Of a stretch of 24,995 nt of DNA, positions 19,201-24,938 are shown in pieces; positions within the stretch are counted from its first letter, which is position 1; every line of letters starts with the position of its first letter. Under the pieces are notes generated by a model. The model was not told the origin of the DNA and did no database searches. It saw only the letters and a list, made by a program, of their open reading frames with translations. The position numbers were made by a program, and so were the translations under genes. This stretch comes from CAZMXP01 sp964570285 (GTDB taxonomy: Bacteria > Planctomycetota > PLA2), in assembly GCA_964570285.1 (NCBI GenBank), contig CAZMXP010000066.1:1-24995 (forward strand). The letters are read 5' to 3'.

Positions 19201-21906
19201 TTGCATTTCGTCCCGCGCCGCGTCGTCGTCGTGCCGGTCACGGGGCCCGACGGCAAGACGACCCACTGCCCGCTCTGGGCGCCCTACCCGCGGCCGGAGG
19301 CGGAGGCGATCCTCGGCGTCTTCCCGGAGGAGCATGACGAACTGGGCGAGGCGCTCGGCGGCGGCGAGGAGTGGGAGAAGCGGATCGCCGTCGCGAACGA
19401 CTGGGTCAACCACCCCGTCGAGTACTTCGAGGCGCAGCGCGCGAGCATGGCCTATTACTACCGCGACAGGTTCGGCAAGGGATTCCTCGAGGCCGCGGTC
19501 GAGAACCCGGAGGCGGCGATGCCGCGCCTGCTGCGCTTCTTCGAGGAGCGCGTCGACGACTGGGTGAAGGCGAAGGGGGAGTTCGCGGAGTTCCCCGAGA
19601 ACACGCTGCTCGAACGGCGCTTCGAGGACTTCCCGGCGGTGCGCCAGAAGGTCGCCGCGCGGGCGGCGGGCGACCTGCTGCGCAGCGCGCAGATCGTCAA
19701 GGCGATCGAGGATGGCATCGCGCAGAAGGTGCGCACCCACCGCGACGGCGAGCGCGACTTCCAGACCGGCGCGCTTCTGACGGCGATCGACGAGGCGTGG
19801 AAGCTCGCCTCGGAGTCCGACCTCGCGCAGGCGCTCTACTCCATCGTGGATGCGCGGCGCGAGGAGGGGCGCGCCCCCGAGCCCCGCGTCCACGCGTGGC
19901 CGAGCGTGACGCAGCGCGAGCGCGACGACGGCGAGACGATCGAGTTCATGATCTCGGTCGTCTGCGACCCCGAGGCCTTCCCGCCGCTCTCCTACGACGG
20001 CGACTCGGCGGTCTACGACATCGCCGTCGACTGGGAGATCGGGAAGAAGGGCGAGCGCGAGCGCGAGGTCAAGGCGAAGGTCAGCGTCTTCGACAGGAAC
20101 AAGAGGCAGGTGGGCCCGACCGTCGAGGTGCCGATCGGCACCGGCGAGGGGCCGAAGGAGCGGTCCGAGTCGGTCGAGTTGCGCGTCTCGCACGCGGGCA
20201 CGCACGAGGCCTACGATGCGAAGAAGGCCGATCCGCGCGCGGAGATGTGGGGTGGGGAGAAGGTCTCAGGCCGCACGACCTCCCTCTGGATCTGCTGGGA
20301 GGGGGCGCCGGGGGAGGGAAAGTTCGAGTACGAGATGGCGGTCTCGGGAGGAGCGCACGGCTACGAGAAGATCTCGAAGGGCGACGCCTTCCCGTCCGAC
20401 CGCTTCCCCGGCGAGGTTTCCCCTTCCTCGCGCTCCAACCTCTTCCAGCTTCCGGTCGAGTGGCCCGAGGGGCACGTCGGGCGCTTCCGCGTCAAGGGCT
20501 CGATCCGCGCCTCTGGCGGCGAGCGGTTCGACTTCGACGTGCCCTTCGAGATCCCCGACCGGCGCGAGGCCGCCGAGGCGACGCTGGTGTTCAAGCACAA
20601 GGCGTTCGAGACGTACGACTCGGGCAAGGCCGACTTCTGGCGGAAGAAGTGGGGCGACGATCCGCTCGAGGGCGGCGGCAGCCTGCAACTGCACGTGCGA
20701 TGGAAGGAGGTGCCGCCCGGCTGCACCTACTTCTATGATTTCGTGACGAGGGGGGGCGTGCCCGCCTTCGAGCTGAAGGAGTGGGGCCAGATCGAGCCGA
20801 CCGACGACTTCCCGCCCAAGCCCTACCGGAGCGGGGCGGGGAGCAGCGCGTTTTCGATCCCGGTCCAGTGGCCCACGGGCGCGGGCTCGATCGCGATCGA
20901 GGGGCGGATTCTCGCGCTGCCGCCGAAGCACTATCCCGGCGAGAGCTGGCGCGAGGCGAAGCCGGTCGCGGAGATGGCCTTCGAGAAGCGGTTCGATCTC
21001 AGGAGCCGGAGCCGCTACGCCGAGGGCACCTACCGCGTCGGCGACGGCACGTCGATCTACGTCTGGGTGCTGCTCGGCTGCGTGCAGCGCGGCGCGCGGC
21101 CGGTCGCCGTCACGATGGGGGGCAAGACGCAGCATGTGATGAGCGACCAGAGCTACAACAGCGGCGGGCCCTTCTACGGGCGCTCCGGCGCGATCCACTG
21201 CGTCGTCGTGAAGATGCCCTTCGGGACGGCACCGGCGGAGAGCGCCACGGTGACCTTCCGCGACTTCGGGGAGAGGGTCACGCTCGACGTCCCGCTCAAG
21301 CCCGAGGGCGGCGCGGCGCAGCAGATCCAAGGCCCCAACGAGGCGATCCGGGACTACGAGCGGCAGGCGCTCGCGAAGATCGCCAGGCTGACCGAGGGCC
21401 GCGCGCCGACGCCCGGCGACTGCGACGCGATCTTCCGGGAGTACCAGTCGATGTACTCGCACTGGTGCCCCTACGACCAGGGCAAGGCGCAGGAGTACGC
21501 GCGCCTCTGCGAGGAGTACATGGTCCGCTACTACACGTCGCAGCTCGAGGGGACGAAGGACCCGGTGCGGCACGCGCAGCTCCGCAAGGTGATCGCGAAC
21601 TGCTACGGCATGCGCTACTGGTGCGCCGTCGCGTGGGGCGACGCCGGGGTCTCGGGCCGGTTCTCGGAGATGGTGTCGCAGGTGCAGGCGGCCGCGATGG
21701 AACCCGGCGACCTCGCCGCGGTGCTCACGGGCCACTACGACAACCACGCGCGCACGCTCTTCTCGCTGACCGGCGATCTCGCCGCCGCCGACGCCGCGTG
21801 GCGGCAGGCGCGCGAGCACGACAGGAACGCGACCGGCGTCGTCCGGTTCGGGACGCCGGCGGGAGAGCCGAAGAGCCCGTTCGAGGTGGAGGAGTGGTTC
21901 CGGTAG
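16279..21906 (+). CDS. Giant (1875-aa) putative lipoprotein with nucleotidyltransferase-like motif and tandem beta modules
   Basis: No family covers this protein as far as I can tell. Residues 1-17 form a signal with a lipobox-like SLGC (C17). A beta domain spans about 55-128 (FEPSGLQIPGGLEVTWPLRS ... HFSTIAVL), similar in style to ZU5-like domains, followed by a Glu/Gly linker (about 133-152). Residues 258-280 read IGMLDSGN ... SDVDQTVFV, with S264-G265 and S273-D274-x-D276, the signature of Pol-beta-type nucleotidyltransferases. A charged coiled-coil-like part lies at about 387-440. Two long hydrophobic stretches lie at about 870-892 and 905-941 (MLVPGLGQAFVLISIGKTSV). Two homologous beta-rich modules lie at about 1298-1430 and 1434-1570. 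A helical, cysteine-containing end follows. The ATG has AGGAG eight bases upstream. Enzyme activity is only an inference. Confidence 0.75.
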   Translation: MHARRLVLMLALGSLGCGGTEPPAITWRAPPGSAIAPRVTPVADLAALPRAGAVAAAGVFEPSGLQIPGGLEVTWPLRSPRRAGERLLIAVLDEAARAWRPTGERATVGLSGRDAKGTVYHFSTIAVLDEQGGKEDEGEEGEGEGERGPRIKIPGWKFRTLAPEVSDQRKFNDDAKREAAKLLQQKLGAVGGGSDYRAIGDLFAKHPFAEVEAIAKQKGDKRLVSEADSRKLGAMRREMINQAMGEAIKELDPRGVLTIGMLDSGNKNSGIASDVDQTVFVVPKDVGAHLSPPVDEAAVIRRFNEKFERKFGVTPERMGIESLNGADFYPDWRQKQSVARFVEEADRVVDEKRKNPEAYRSEGQLKSQAEGRGYEALQEHHRRVADLRASEEKIENLSRDPRLSEGERRAQADAETRRLLEKYKEKYPAASLEELRAKLSLDSPWTEVRIDPRTGAPVVSQVEDPKSKVLANQPEFAKRFAFDGAWDNWMMFEHHPHNRRKYLLRSVAEGAGLVRRLPPGKAISTFEYERVYGAGDHAALDRFIDDVYAHRPDEARRKYRRCLDVAARERLRHKGAPNPASGADYSDKEVLREYWPLLSEKEARLYEGMSKEAFEATLKERALRAWEADAREIMIENLLRTAPATAAILDGGLRAEEVARLRATHPHASAEKLAAATRRQLYQGFRDLMSPEYAKYLHAPQGRTPPAHDLVHRLLTQLGHRDRALHAEVLRIAQDAAALRVRTDPGERTFRQEVGAYLHQFVSERIGAAADVYREAKKGFAEGKYTKEYVGEKLLHASVERWGSLKGQVASSFGWDVRNVHMLLPEGGLPRVELEFGPQKWSLKKLATNMACAGNADSVLQVMLAYQEGGREAAAWAAGFELVMNVPGVAQANALKDLVVHKRPEGAVMLGSAMLVPGLGQAFVLISIGKTSVMLLGNAVLQPLHDDDGDKLYQGFLGTENGFRAVQQSQRCNLLHFVPRRVVVVPVTGPDGKTTHCPLWAPYPRPEAEAILGVFPEEHDELGEALGGGEEWEKRIAVANDWVNHPVEYFEAQRASMAYYYRDRFGKGFLEAAVENPEAAMPRLLRFFEERVDDWVKAKGEFAEFPENTLLERRFEDFPAVRQKVAARAAGDLLRSAQIVKAIEDGIAQKVRTHRDGERDFQTGALLTAIDEAWKLASESDLAQALYSIVDARREEGRAPEPRVHAWPSVTQRERDDGETIEFMISVVCDPEAFPPLSYDGDSAVYDIAVDWEIGKKGEREREVKAKVSVFDRNKRQVGPTVEVPIGTGEGPKERSESVELRVSHAGTHEAYDAKKADPRAEMWGGEKVSGRTTSLWICWEGAPGEGKFEYEMAVSGGAHGYEKISKGDAFPSDRFPGEVSPSSRSNLFQLPVEWPEGHVGRFRVKGSIRASGGERFDFDVPFEIPDRREAAEATLVFKHKAFETYDSGKADFWRKKWGDDPLEGGGSLQLHVRWKEVPPGCTYFYDFVTRGGVPAFELKEWGQIEPTDDFPPKPYRSGAGSSAFSIPVQWPTGAGSIAIEGRILALPPKHYPGESWREAKPVAEMAFEKRFDLRSRSRYAEGTYRVGDGTSIYVWVLLGCVQRGARPVAVTMGGKTQHVMSDQSYNSGGPFYGRSGAIHCVVVKMPFGTAPAESATVTFRDFGERVTLDVPLKPEGGAAQQIQGPNEAIRDYERQALAKIARLTEGRAPTPGDCDAIFREYQSMYSHWCPYDQGKAQEYARLCEEYMVRYYTSQLEGTKDPVRHAQLRKVIANCYGMRYWCAVAWGDAGVSGRFSEMVSQVQAAAMEPGDLAAVLTGHYDNHARTLFSLTGDLAAADAAWRQAREHDRNATGVVRFGTPAGEPKSPFEVEEWFR
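20170..20987 (+). repeat. Two tandem homologous protein modules inside the giant lipoprotein
   Basis: Residues about 1298-1430 and 1434-1570 align by eye. HEAYDAKKAD matches FETYDSGKAD, and TTSLWICWEGAPGEGKFEYE matches GSLQLHVRWKEVPPGCTYFY. DAFPSDRFPGE matches TDDFPPKPYRS, and FQLPVEWPEG matches FSIPVQWPTG. Identity is low, so this is an old duplication. Confidence 0.7.
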
Positions 21907-22234
21907 GGGCGCGCATGCGCGCGGGGGCCCGGGGGCCGCCTCGTTCGGGAGGCCCTCGAACGGGCGCGTGCCGGTGCGCGGGATGCGGGATTCCTGCGGC
22001 ACGCCGTGGTCACCGTCGATCGCGAGGAGTTGCGCGTCTACCGGCGAATCCGCCGCGACGCCATCCCGGTGGTCTGCCCGCCGCAGGCAGACGGAGGGCG
22101 TCCGCCGCTCCCCCTCCCCGAACCCCTCCCGATCTGCCTCGACGGTGACGAGCCCGCGCTTCCGCGCTCGCGCCAACTGCCGGTGGCTGCCCCGCCGACG
22201 GACCTTCATCGGAACGAGGCGCCGTCGGGTCCCG
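21907..22234. other. Gene-poor stretch between the chromosome-type genes and the cassette region
   Basis: No convincing intact gene is seen. The + frame stays open after the stop of the giant gene but becomes proline-rich and unlike a folded protein. The only coding-like signal is a HicA-like fragment on the minus strand. GC content is high and no promoter or RNA gene is evident. Confidence 0.5.
22053..22230 (-). pseudogene. Decayed HicA-like toxin fragment
   Basis: Reading the minus strand from about 22230 gives RRRLVPMKVRRRGSHRQ, then ARKRGLVTVEA. This fits the HicA pattern of a GSHRQ motif followed by a lysine-rich strand ending in VTV. The usual GTLxSILRQxG segment is missing in that frame. 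A second minus frame carries QTTGMASRRIRR and a stop near 22053, so a frameshift is likely. The N-terminal helix is absent, and no HicB antitoxin is found next to it. The fragment lies just beyond the left margin of the cassette array and may be a dead cassette. The match is short, and the call rests on the GSHRQ...VTV spacing alone. Confidence 0.4.
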
Positions 22235-22273
22235 GGCCAACGCCCGCTCGAGGGACATCCCTCGTCGGGCCTA
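22235..22273 (-). other. Hairpin directly after the DUF1801 gene, possible decayed attC or terminator
   Basis: GCCCG (22242-22246) plus CGAGGGA (22249-22255) pair with TCCCTCG (22258-22264) plus CGGGC (22266-22270). The result is a 12-bp stem with a 2/1 internal bulge. The minus-strand outer end reads GTTGGCC (22241-22235), close to an attC R' core. The opposite core is not recognisable, and no T-run follows. Confidence 0.4.
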
Positions 22274-22777
22274 CCGCTTCTTCCCCCCGACACCGGGTAC
22301 GCTCGCGGCCTGGACCATCCACGCCGCGACTTGGCGTTCGTCGAGGTCGTCCACGGATCTGAGCTCCACGCCCCGGGTCGACTTGCCCATCGCCACCGGC
22401 GTCACGGGCGGCACCGGCCTGAGCGCGGCACCGTTCACGAACATCAGCTTGGCGTGGTCGGCGAATCCGCCGCAGCAGAAACACCAGCCGTCGCCGACGC
22501 CGTAGTACGACATGCCCCACTTCACGGAGCGCCGCAGTGCGGGAAGCGTCCGGGCCGCGAGGGCGTCGACGCGTTCCGCGATGCCGCGCTGAGGCTGCGG
22601 CAGGCTGGCGATGTAGGCGAAGACCGGCTTGTCGCCGGCCGCGGCCTTCGCGGGGCTCGCTTTGCCAGTCACCATGGATTCCGGCAGGGTCGTGGCATCC
22701 CCCCCTCTTGCGGCCCTGCCCTTGGCCGGCTTCCGGCCCGCGGGCTTGGAACTCTTGCCAGTCTTGCGGGCAGGCAT
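22271..22777 (-). CDS. DUF1801 (YdhG-like) domain protein
   Basis: This 168-aa protein has a basic, low-complexity N-terminal tail (residues 1 to about 48, rich in Lys, Ala and Pro). A DUF1801 domain follows at about 50-165. Family features visible are FAYIASLPQPQRGIAERVDA, then LPALRRSVKWGMSYYGVG and CFCCGGFADHAKLMFVNGA (about 95-114). In the family this last part is a strand pair near a conserved lysine. DUF1801 proteins are small, of unknown biochemical function, and are often found in mobile or cassette settings. The ATG is preceded by GGGAGA. The gene has the same direction as the cassette genes and lies 34 bases beyond the worn attC end at 22812, so it may be the last cassette. It could equally be the first chromosomal gene beyond the array. 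Confidence 0.82.
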   Translation of the reverse strand: MPARKTGKSSKPAGRKPAKGRAARGGDATTLPESMVTGKASPAKAAAGDKPVFAYIASLPQPQRGIAERVDALAARTLPALRRSVKWGMSYYGVGDGWCFCCGGFADHAKLMFVNGAALRPVPPVTPVAMGKSTRGVELRSVDDLDERQVAAWMVQAASVPGVGGKKR

Positions 22778-22811
22778 GGCGGTCTCCCGTGCCGTGGAAG
22801 TGGGTCGGCCT

Positions 22812-22907
22812 GGCGACTCTGCCGCTCAGCGGCGAGCGGCCTCCGCCATGCTACCGCCTTCTCCCTGGGCGCGCCCGCCCCTCGTCGGCTGCAGCGGCGT
22901 GTTAGGC
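22812..22907 (-). other. attC: attC site 4 (after the Imm53 gene), R' end worn
   Basis: On the minus strand the site starts with GCCTAAC (22907-22901), a full match to RYYYAAC, and includes the TAA stop of the Imm53 gene. The arm GCCGCTGCAGC pairs with GCTGAGCGGC near the other end, with one unpaired G. The other core reads AGTCGCC where GTTRRRY is expected, so recombination there is doubtful. The central part is longer (about 96 bp in total) than in the other sites. Confidence 0.7.
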
Positions 22908-23198
22908 GGCTTGCGCCCACTTCAGGAATACGCTCAAGGCATCCTCGAGTCGAAGCGGCCCGCAGGCGGCGTGGAATACTGAACCTTCCACCCAGCAGCG
23001 AAGCCACCCGGTGTCGTGTTCGTAGTGGTCCTCCACCACGTCGAATGGTCGGCGCTCGAGAGGCGTACCCGCAAGATCCGCCTGGACGCTCCACCCAGGG
23101 TTATCAAGACTCTCGATCTTGACGCCCGAGCCGTGCTCCCAGTCGCCATCGCAGCTCGACGCAAACCAAGCGGCCAACTGGGTGATCACGGATGTCAT
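22902..23198 (-). CDS. Imm53-family immunity protein (cassette gene)
   Basis: This 98-aa protein matches the Imm53 family from polymorphic-toxin immunity loci. It shows the hallmark CDGDWEHGSGVKIESLDNPG (residues 16-35) and a following GWSVQADLAGTPLE. The conserved acidic C-terminal part includes TGWLRCWVEGSVFHAACGPL, then LEDALSVFLKWA. Imm53 proteins are cytoplasmic and are thought to bind and neutralise a cognate nuclease-type toxin; the toxin is not present here. The gene has its own cassette. Its ATG is 11 bases from the R' core of one attC, and its TAA stop lies inside the next attC. The length is that of a complete family member, and codon use is less GC-biased than in the chromosomal genes to the left. 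Confidence 0.85.
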   Translation of the reverse strand: MTSVITQLAAWFASSCDGDWEHGSGVKIESLDNPGWSVQADLAGTPLERRPFDVVEDHYEHDTGWLRCWVEGSVFHAACGPLRLEDALSVFLKWAQAA

Positions 23199-23209
23199 CG
23201 CGTCCGTCC

Positions 23210-23273
23210 GGCTAACGATCCGGTTCAGCGGAGGGCCGCGCAGCGGACCGTCCGCTGCAACCGGTTGTTAGCC
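23210..23273 (-). other. attC: attC site 3 (after the APH gene)
   Basis: On the minus strand it runs from GGCTAAC (23273-23267, containing the TAA stop of the APH gene) to GTTAGCC (23216-23210). The arms CCGGTT-G-CAGCGGA and TCCGCTGAACCGG are complementary apart from a single unpaired G. The loop arms GGTCCGC and GCGGCCC pair with one mismatch. Total length is 64 bp. Confidence 0.9.
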
Positions 23274-24140
23274 CGCCGGACGCTGGCCATCCCGCATGAC
23301 TCGATGAAGTCTGACCAAGTCCCAAAGCCGTTCCGGAGTGTCCCAGAGGTCGACCACGGCGTCGAGCAACTTGTTCCACCCAATCCGGGCCTCCGGGTCT
23401 CGGCCCATTAGTCCCGGTGCCTCGGCTTCGTACCCTTCCAGAGCACACGGTACATCGTCGAACGGGATTGCGGCAAAGTCGGAGGCCGGATCGCCCCAGC
23501 CTGCGTCGCCCCAATCGATGATAGCCAGCAACACCCCGCTGGATGAGCACATGACGTTCATCGGATGGATGTCATCATGGATGAAGCGGGGCTCGATGAT
23601 CTCCGCGACGCGTGGCCGCAGTTCTTCTGCCATCCCTTCCACTTGCCTGGCCATGTCGATGTCTATTCTTCCCGCATCGATGAGCCGCCCGAGGACGCCT
23701 CCGACATCCTGATCGCGCGCCGGTTGGTCGAGGAAATTGTGTGGATCGGCGCACTCTCGCACCCGCAGATGAAGCTTCGCCAACTCGCTGCCGACGCCTC
23801 GCCACACGTCGGCCATCTGCGCTCGGGTCAGTGTCGCGAGGCCCAGCGTTTCCCCGTGAACGCGTTCCCACAACGAGAACGGTCGGTCCACCAGCGTGCG
23901 CGTGTCGTCGAACGCAATCATTCGAGGCGTTAGAATGCCTGCCCCTCGAGCCACCGGCGCAGCGACGGATTCCGTGCGCGCGTCCGCCTCACCATCTGGG
24001 TGGTCTGTTGCAACGCGGAGCACGACATCAGACGTCGCAAAGATCAGATTCGCCACACCAAGCGACGGCAGCGGCTCCCACGGCCCCGGGACGCCATGCC
24101 TTGCGAGGATCGCATCCACTACTGTGGGGCCAACATTCAT
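23268..24140 (-). CDS. APH/choline-kinase-family phosphotransferase (cassette gene)
   Basis: This 290-aa protein has the aminoglycoside phosphotransferase fold. The catalytic loop is FIHDDIHPMNVM, with H188, catalytic D190 and N195. The metal-binding motif is IIDWGDAGWGDPASDFA, with D209. An N-terminal lobe with a loop (PSLGVANLIFATSDVVLRVA) matches the ATP-binding strands; the nucleotide lysine is not obvious there. Family members phosphorylate aminoglycosides, macrolides, homoserine, choline or other small alcohols, and sequence alone cannot say which. I see no feature tying it to a known resistance enzyme. The ATG lies 14 bases from the attC R' core and the TAA stop is part of the next attC. 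The gene is full length and less GC-rich than the chromosomal genes. Confidence 0.88.
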   Translation of the reverse strand: MNVGPTVVDAILARHGVPGPWEPLPSLGVANLIFATSDVVLRVATDHPDGEADARTESVAAPVARGAGILTPRMIAFDDTRTLVDRPFSLWERVHGETLGLATLTRAQMADVWRGVGSELAKLHLRVRECADPHNFLDQPARDQDVGGVLGRLIDAGRIDIDMARQVEGMAEELRPRVAEIIEPRFIHDDIHPMNVMCSSSGVLLAIIDWGDAGWGDPASDFAAIPFDDVPCALEGYEAEAPGLMGRDPEARIGWNKLLDAVVDLWDTPERLWDLVRLHRVMRDGQRPAG

Positions 24141-24154
24141 CTCGTTGCCTGTCG

Positions 24155-24214
24155 GGCTAACGCCTTGCCGCTCAGCGGCGGCCGAAGACCGACCGCTGCA
24201 GCGGCTTGTTAGGA
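24155..24214 (-). other. attC: attC site 2 (after the toxin-antitoxin cassette)
   Basis: On the minus strand it runs from TCCTAAC (24214-24208) to GTTAGCC (24161-24155), 60 bp. The arms GCCGCT-G-CAGCGG and CCGCTGAGCGGC pair perfectly except for the single extra G. A small inner stem CGGTC/GGCCG closes the loop. This is the cleanest site in the window. Confidence 0.92.
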
Positions 24215-24224
24215 GGCCCCCGTC

Positions 24225-24404
24225 TCACGACTCCTTCTGTGCGGTGACCGGCCGTCTCGGTGGCAACCGCACGACCGGGCGCCCACCCGTCGCCTGCCGG
24301 GCTCGGGCGGCGGCGGCGATCTTCTCGATATCGTCGTCAGACGCCTTCGCGATGGCTGCTCGCACCGCATGGACTTCTTCAACGATCGGATCGGTCTGCG
24401 GCAT
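24225..24404 (-). CDS. Small antitoxin-like protein, second gene of the PIN cassette
   Basis: This 59-aa protein starts MPQTDPIVEEVHAVRAAIAK. The DPIVEEV opening followed by a helix rich in Ala, Arg and Asp (SDDDIEKIAAAARARQ) is typical of short antitoxins encoded beside PIN-domain toxins. The C-terminal third is basic and proline-rich (GGRPVVRLPPRRPVTAQKES), probably the flexible toxin-binding part. No DNA-binding fold is obvious. The ATG is preceded by a strong GGAGTAGGAG and starts 5 bases after the toxin stop. An upstream in-frame start would overlap the toxin and is less likely. The order toxin then antitoxin is the reverse of the common one. The stop lies 11 bases before attC site 2. 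Confidence 0.75.
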   Translation of the reverse strand: MPQTDPIVEEVHAVRAAIAKASDDDIEKIAAAARARQATGGRPVVRLPPRRPVTAQKES

Positions 24405-24409
24405 GACTC

Positions 24410-24880
24410 CTACTCCATGGTCAGTTCGATCGGCGTGCAGATGATCGGCGGCTCGAAACCAGCCATTCGGCACAGCTGTTCAATTCTACCACGACGGGCG
24501 GCGTTCGCGATGTGCACGCAGTTCCAGGTCAGGAGGTAGTGCATCCCGTGGACCGTGGCGACCGCCACATGCAGCGCATCGACCTTCGCCTCAGGGGGGA
24601 GACCGCCACCATCCAGGAGCCTCCGGGCCAAGCCCGCCGCCTCGGTTGTGACATCAAGCACGGACACGTTGCGCAGGGCCTCGATCCGGCGGGCCGCCGC
24701 CCCCGCATCGCCCCCCGACGCTTCGTCCAGGACAAGCTGCGAGATGTAGATATCGAAGGCGTCGCGCCCCTCCCACCACTCGCGCGTGACCTGCTGGTGT
24801 GCCGCAACGAGTAGATCCCGACTCGGCAGCGCAGTCAGGTAGCTGGGAATGGTGGTCTCCACGTACGCTCGGGGCTTCAC
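24410..24880 (-). CDS. PIN-domain toxin (VapC-like), first gene of the cassette
   Basis: This 156-aa protein has the PIN nuclease fold in the subfamily that opens YVETTIPSYLTA, where the first acidic residue is E8 instead of D. Other conserved positions are D52/E53 (LVLDEAS), D101 (KVDALHVAVA) and the strand YLLTWNCVHIANA with N120. Such toxins are Mg-dependent RNases that cut tRNA, rRNA or mRNA and are held inactive by the neighbouring antitoxin. The start is a GTG overlapping the stop of a 13-codon open frame (GTGA). The pair fills one integron cassette, a setting in which toxin-antitoxin genes are thought to stabilise long arrays. All acidic positions are kept, so it appears functional. 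Confidence 0.87.
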   Translation of the reverse strand: MKPRAYVETTIPSYLTALPSRDLLVAAHQQVTREWWEGRDAFDIYISQLVLDEASGGDAGAAARRIEALRNVSVLDVTTEAAGLARRLLDGGGLPPEAKVDALHVAVATVHGMHYLLTWNCVHIANAARRGRIEQLCRMAGFEPPIICTPIELTME

Positions 24881-24918
24881 CGCGCGTCGCCTCGTCTGCT
24901 TCGGAAGTTCACGCCCAT
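24877..24918 (-). CDS. Possible 13-codon leader frame before the PIN toxin
   Basis: An ATG at 24918 opens a frame reading MGVNFRSRRGDAR that stops in the GTGA of the toxin start. Such an overlap could couple toxin translation to the leader. It is short, lacks a clear ribosome binding site and may be chance. Confidence 0.25.
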   Translation of the reverse strand: MGVNFRSRRGDAR

Positions 24919-24938
24919 GGTCAACGATTCACTAGACC

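Noticed and set aside
16264..20205. 1313-codon open frame on the minus strand opposite the giant lipoprotein gene
   Set aside because: It is a GC-rich shadow. The translation is dominated by Arg, Leu, Val, Ala and Asp without domain patterns, whereas the + strand protein has a signal, motifs and internal repeats.
21907..22362. Open frame continuing in the same phase after the stop of the giant gene
   Set aside because: A readthrough product was considered, but the translation soon becomes Pro/Arg-rich and runs antisense into the DUF1801 gene. The final residues before the TAG look like a normal end.
21968..23122. 384-codon + strand open frame across the left cassette margin
   Set aside because: It crosses an attC site and lies antisense to the DUF1801 and Imm53 genes, both of which have recognisable families.
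22812..24214. Reading the inverted repeats between the cassette genes as ordinary transcription terminators
   Set aside because: They have no T-runs. They carry the same outer TAAC/GTTA cores, share arm sequence with one fixed unpaired G, and contain the stop codons of the preceding genes, which fits attC sites much better.
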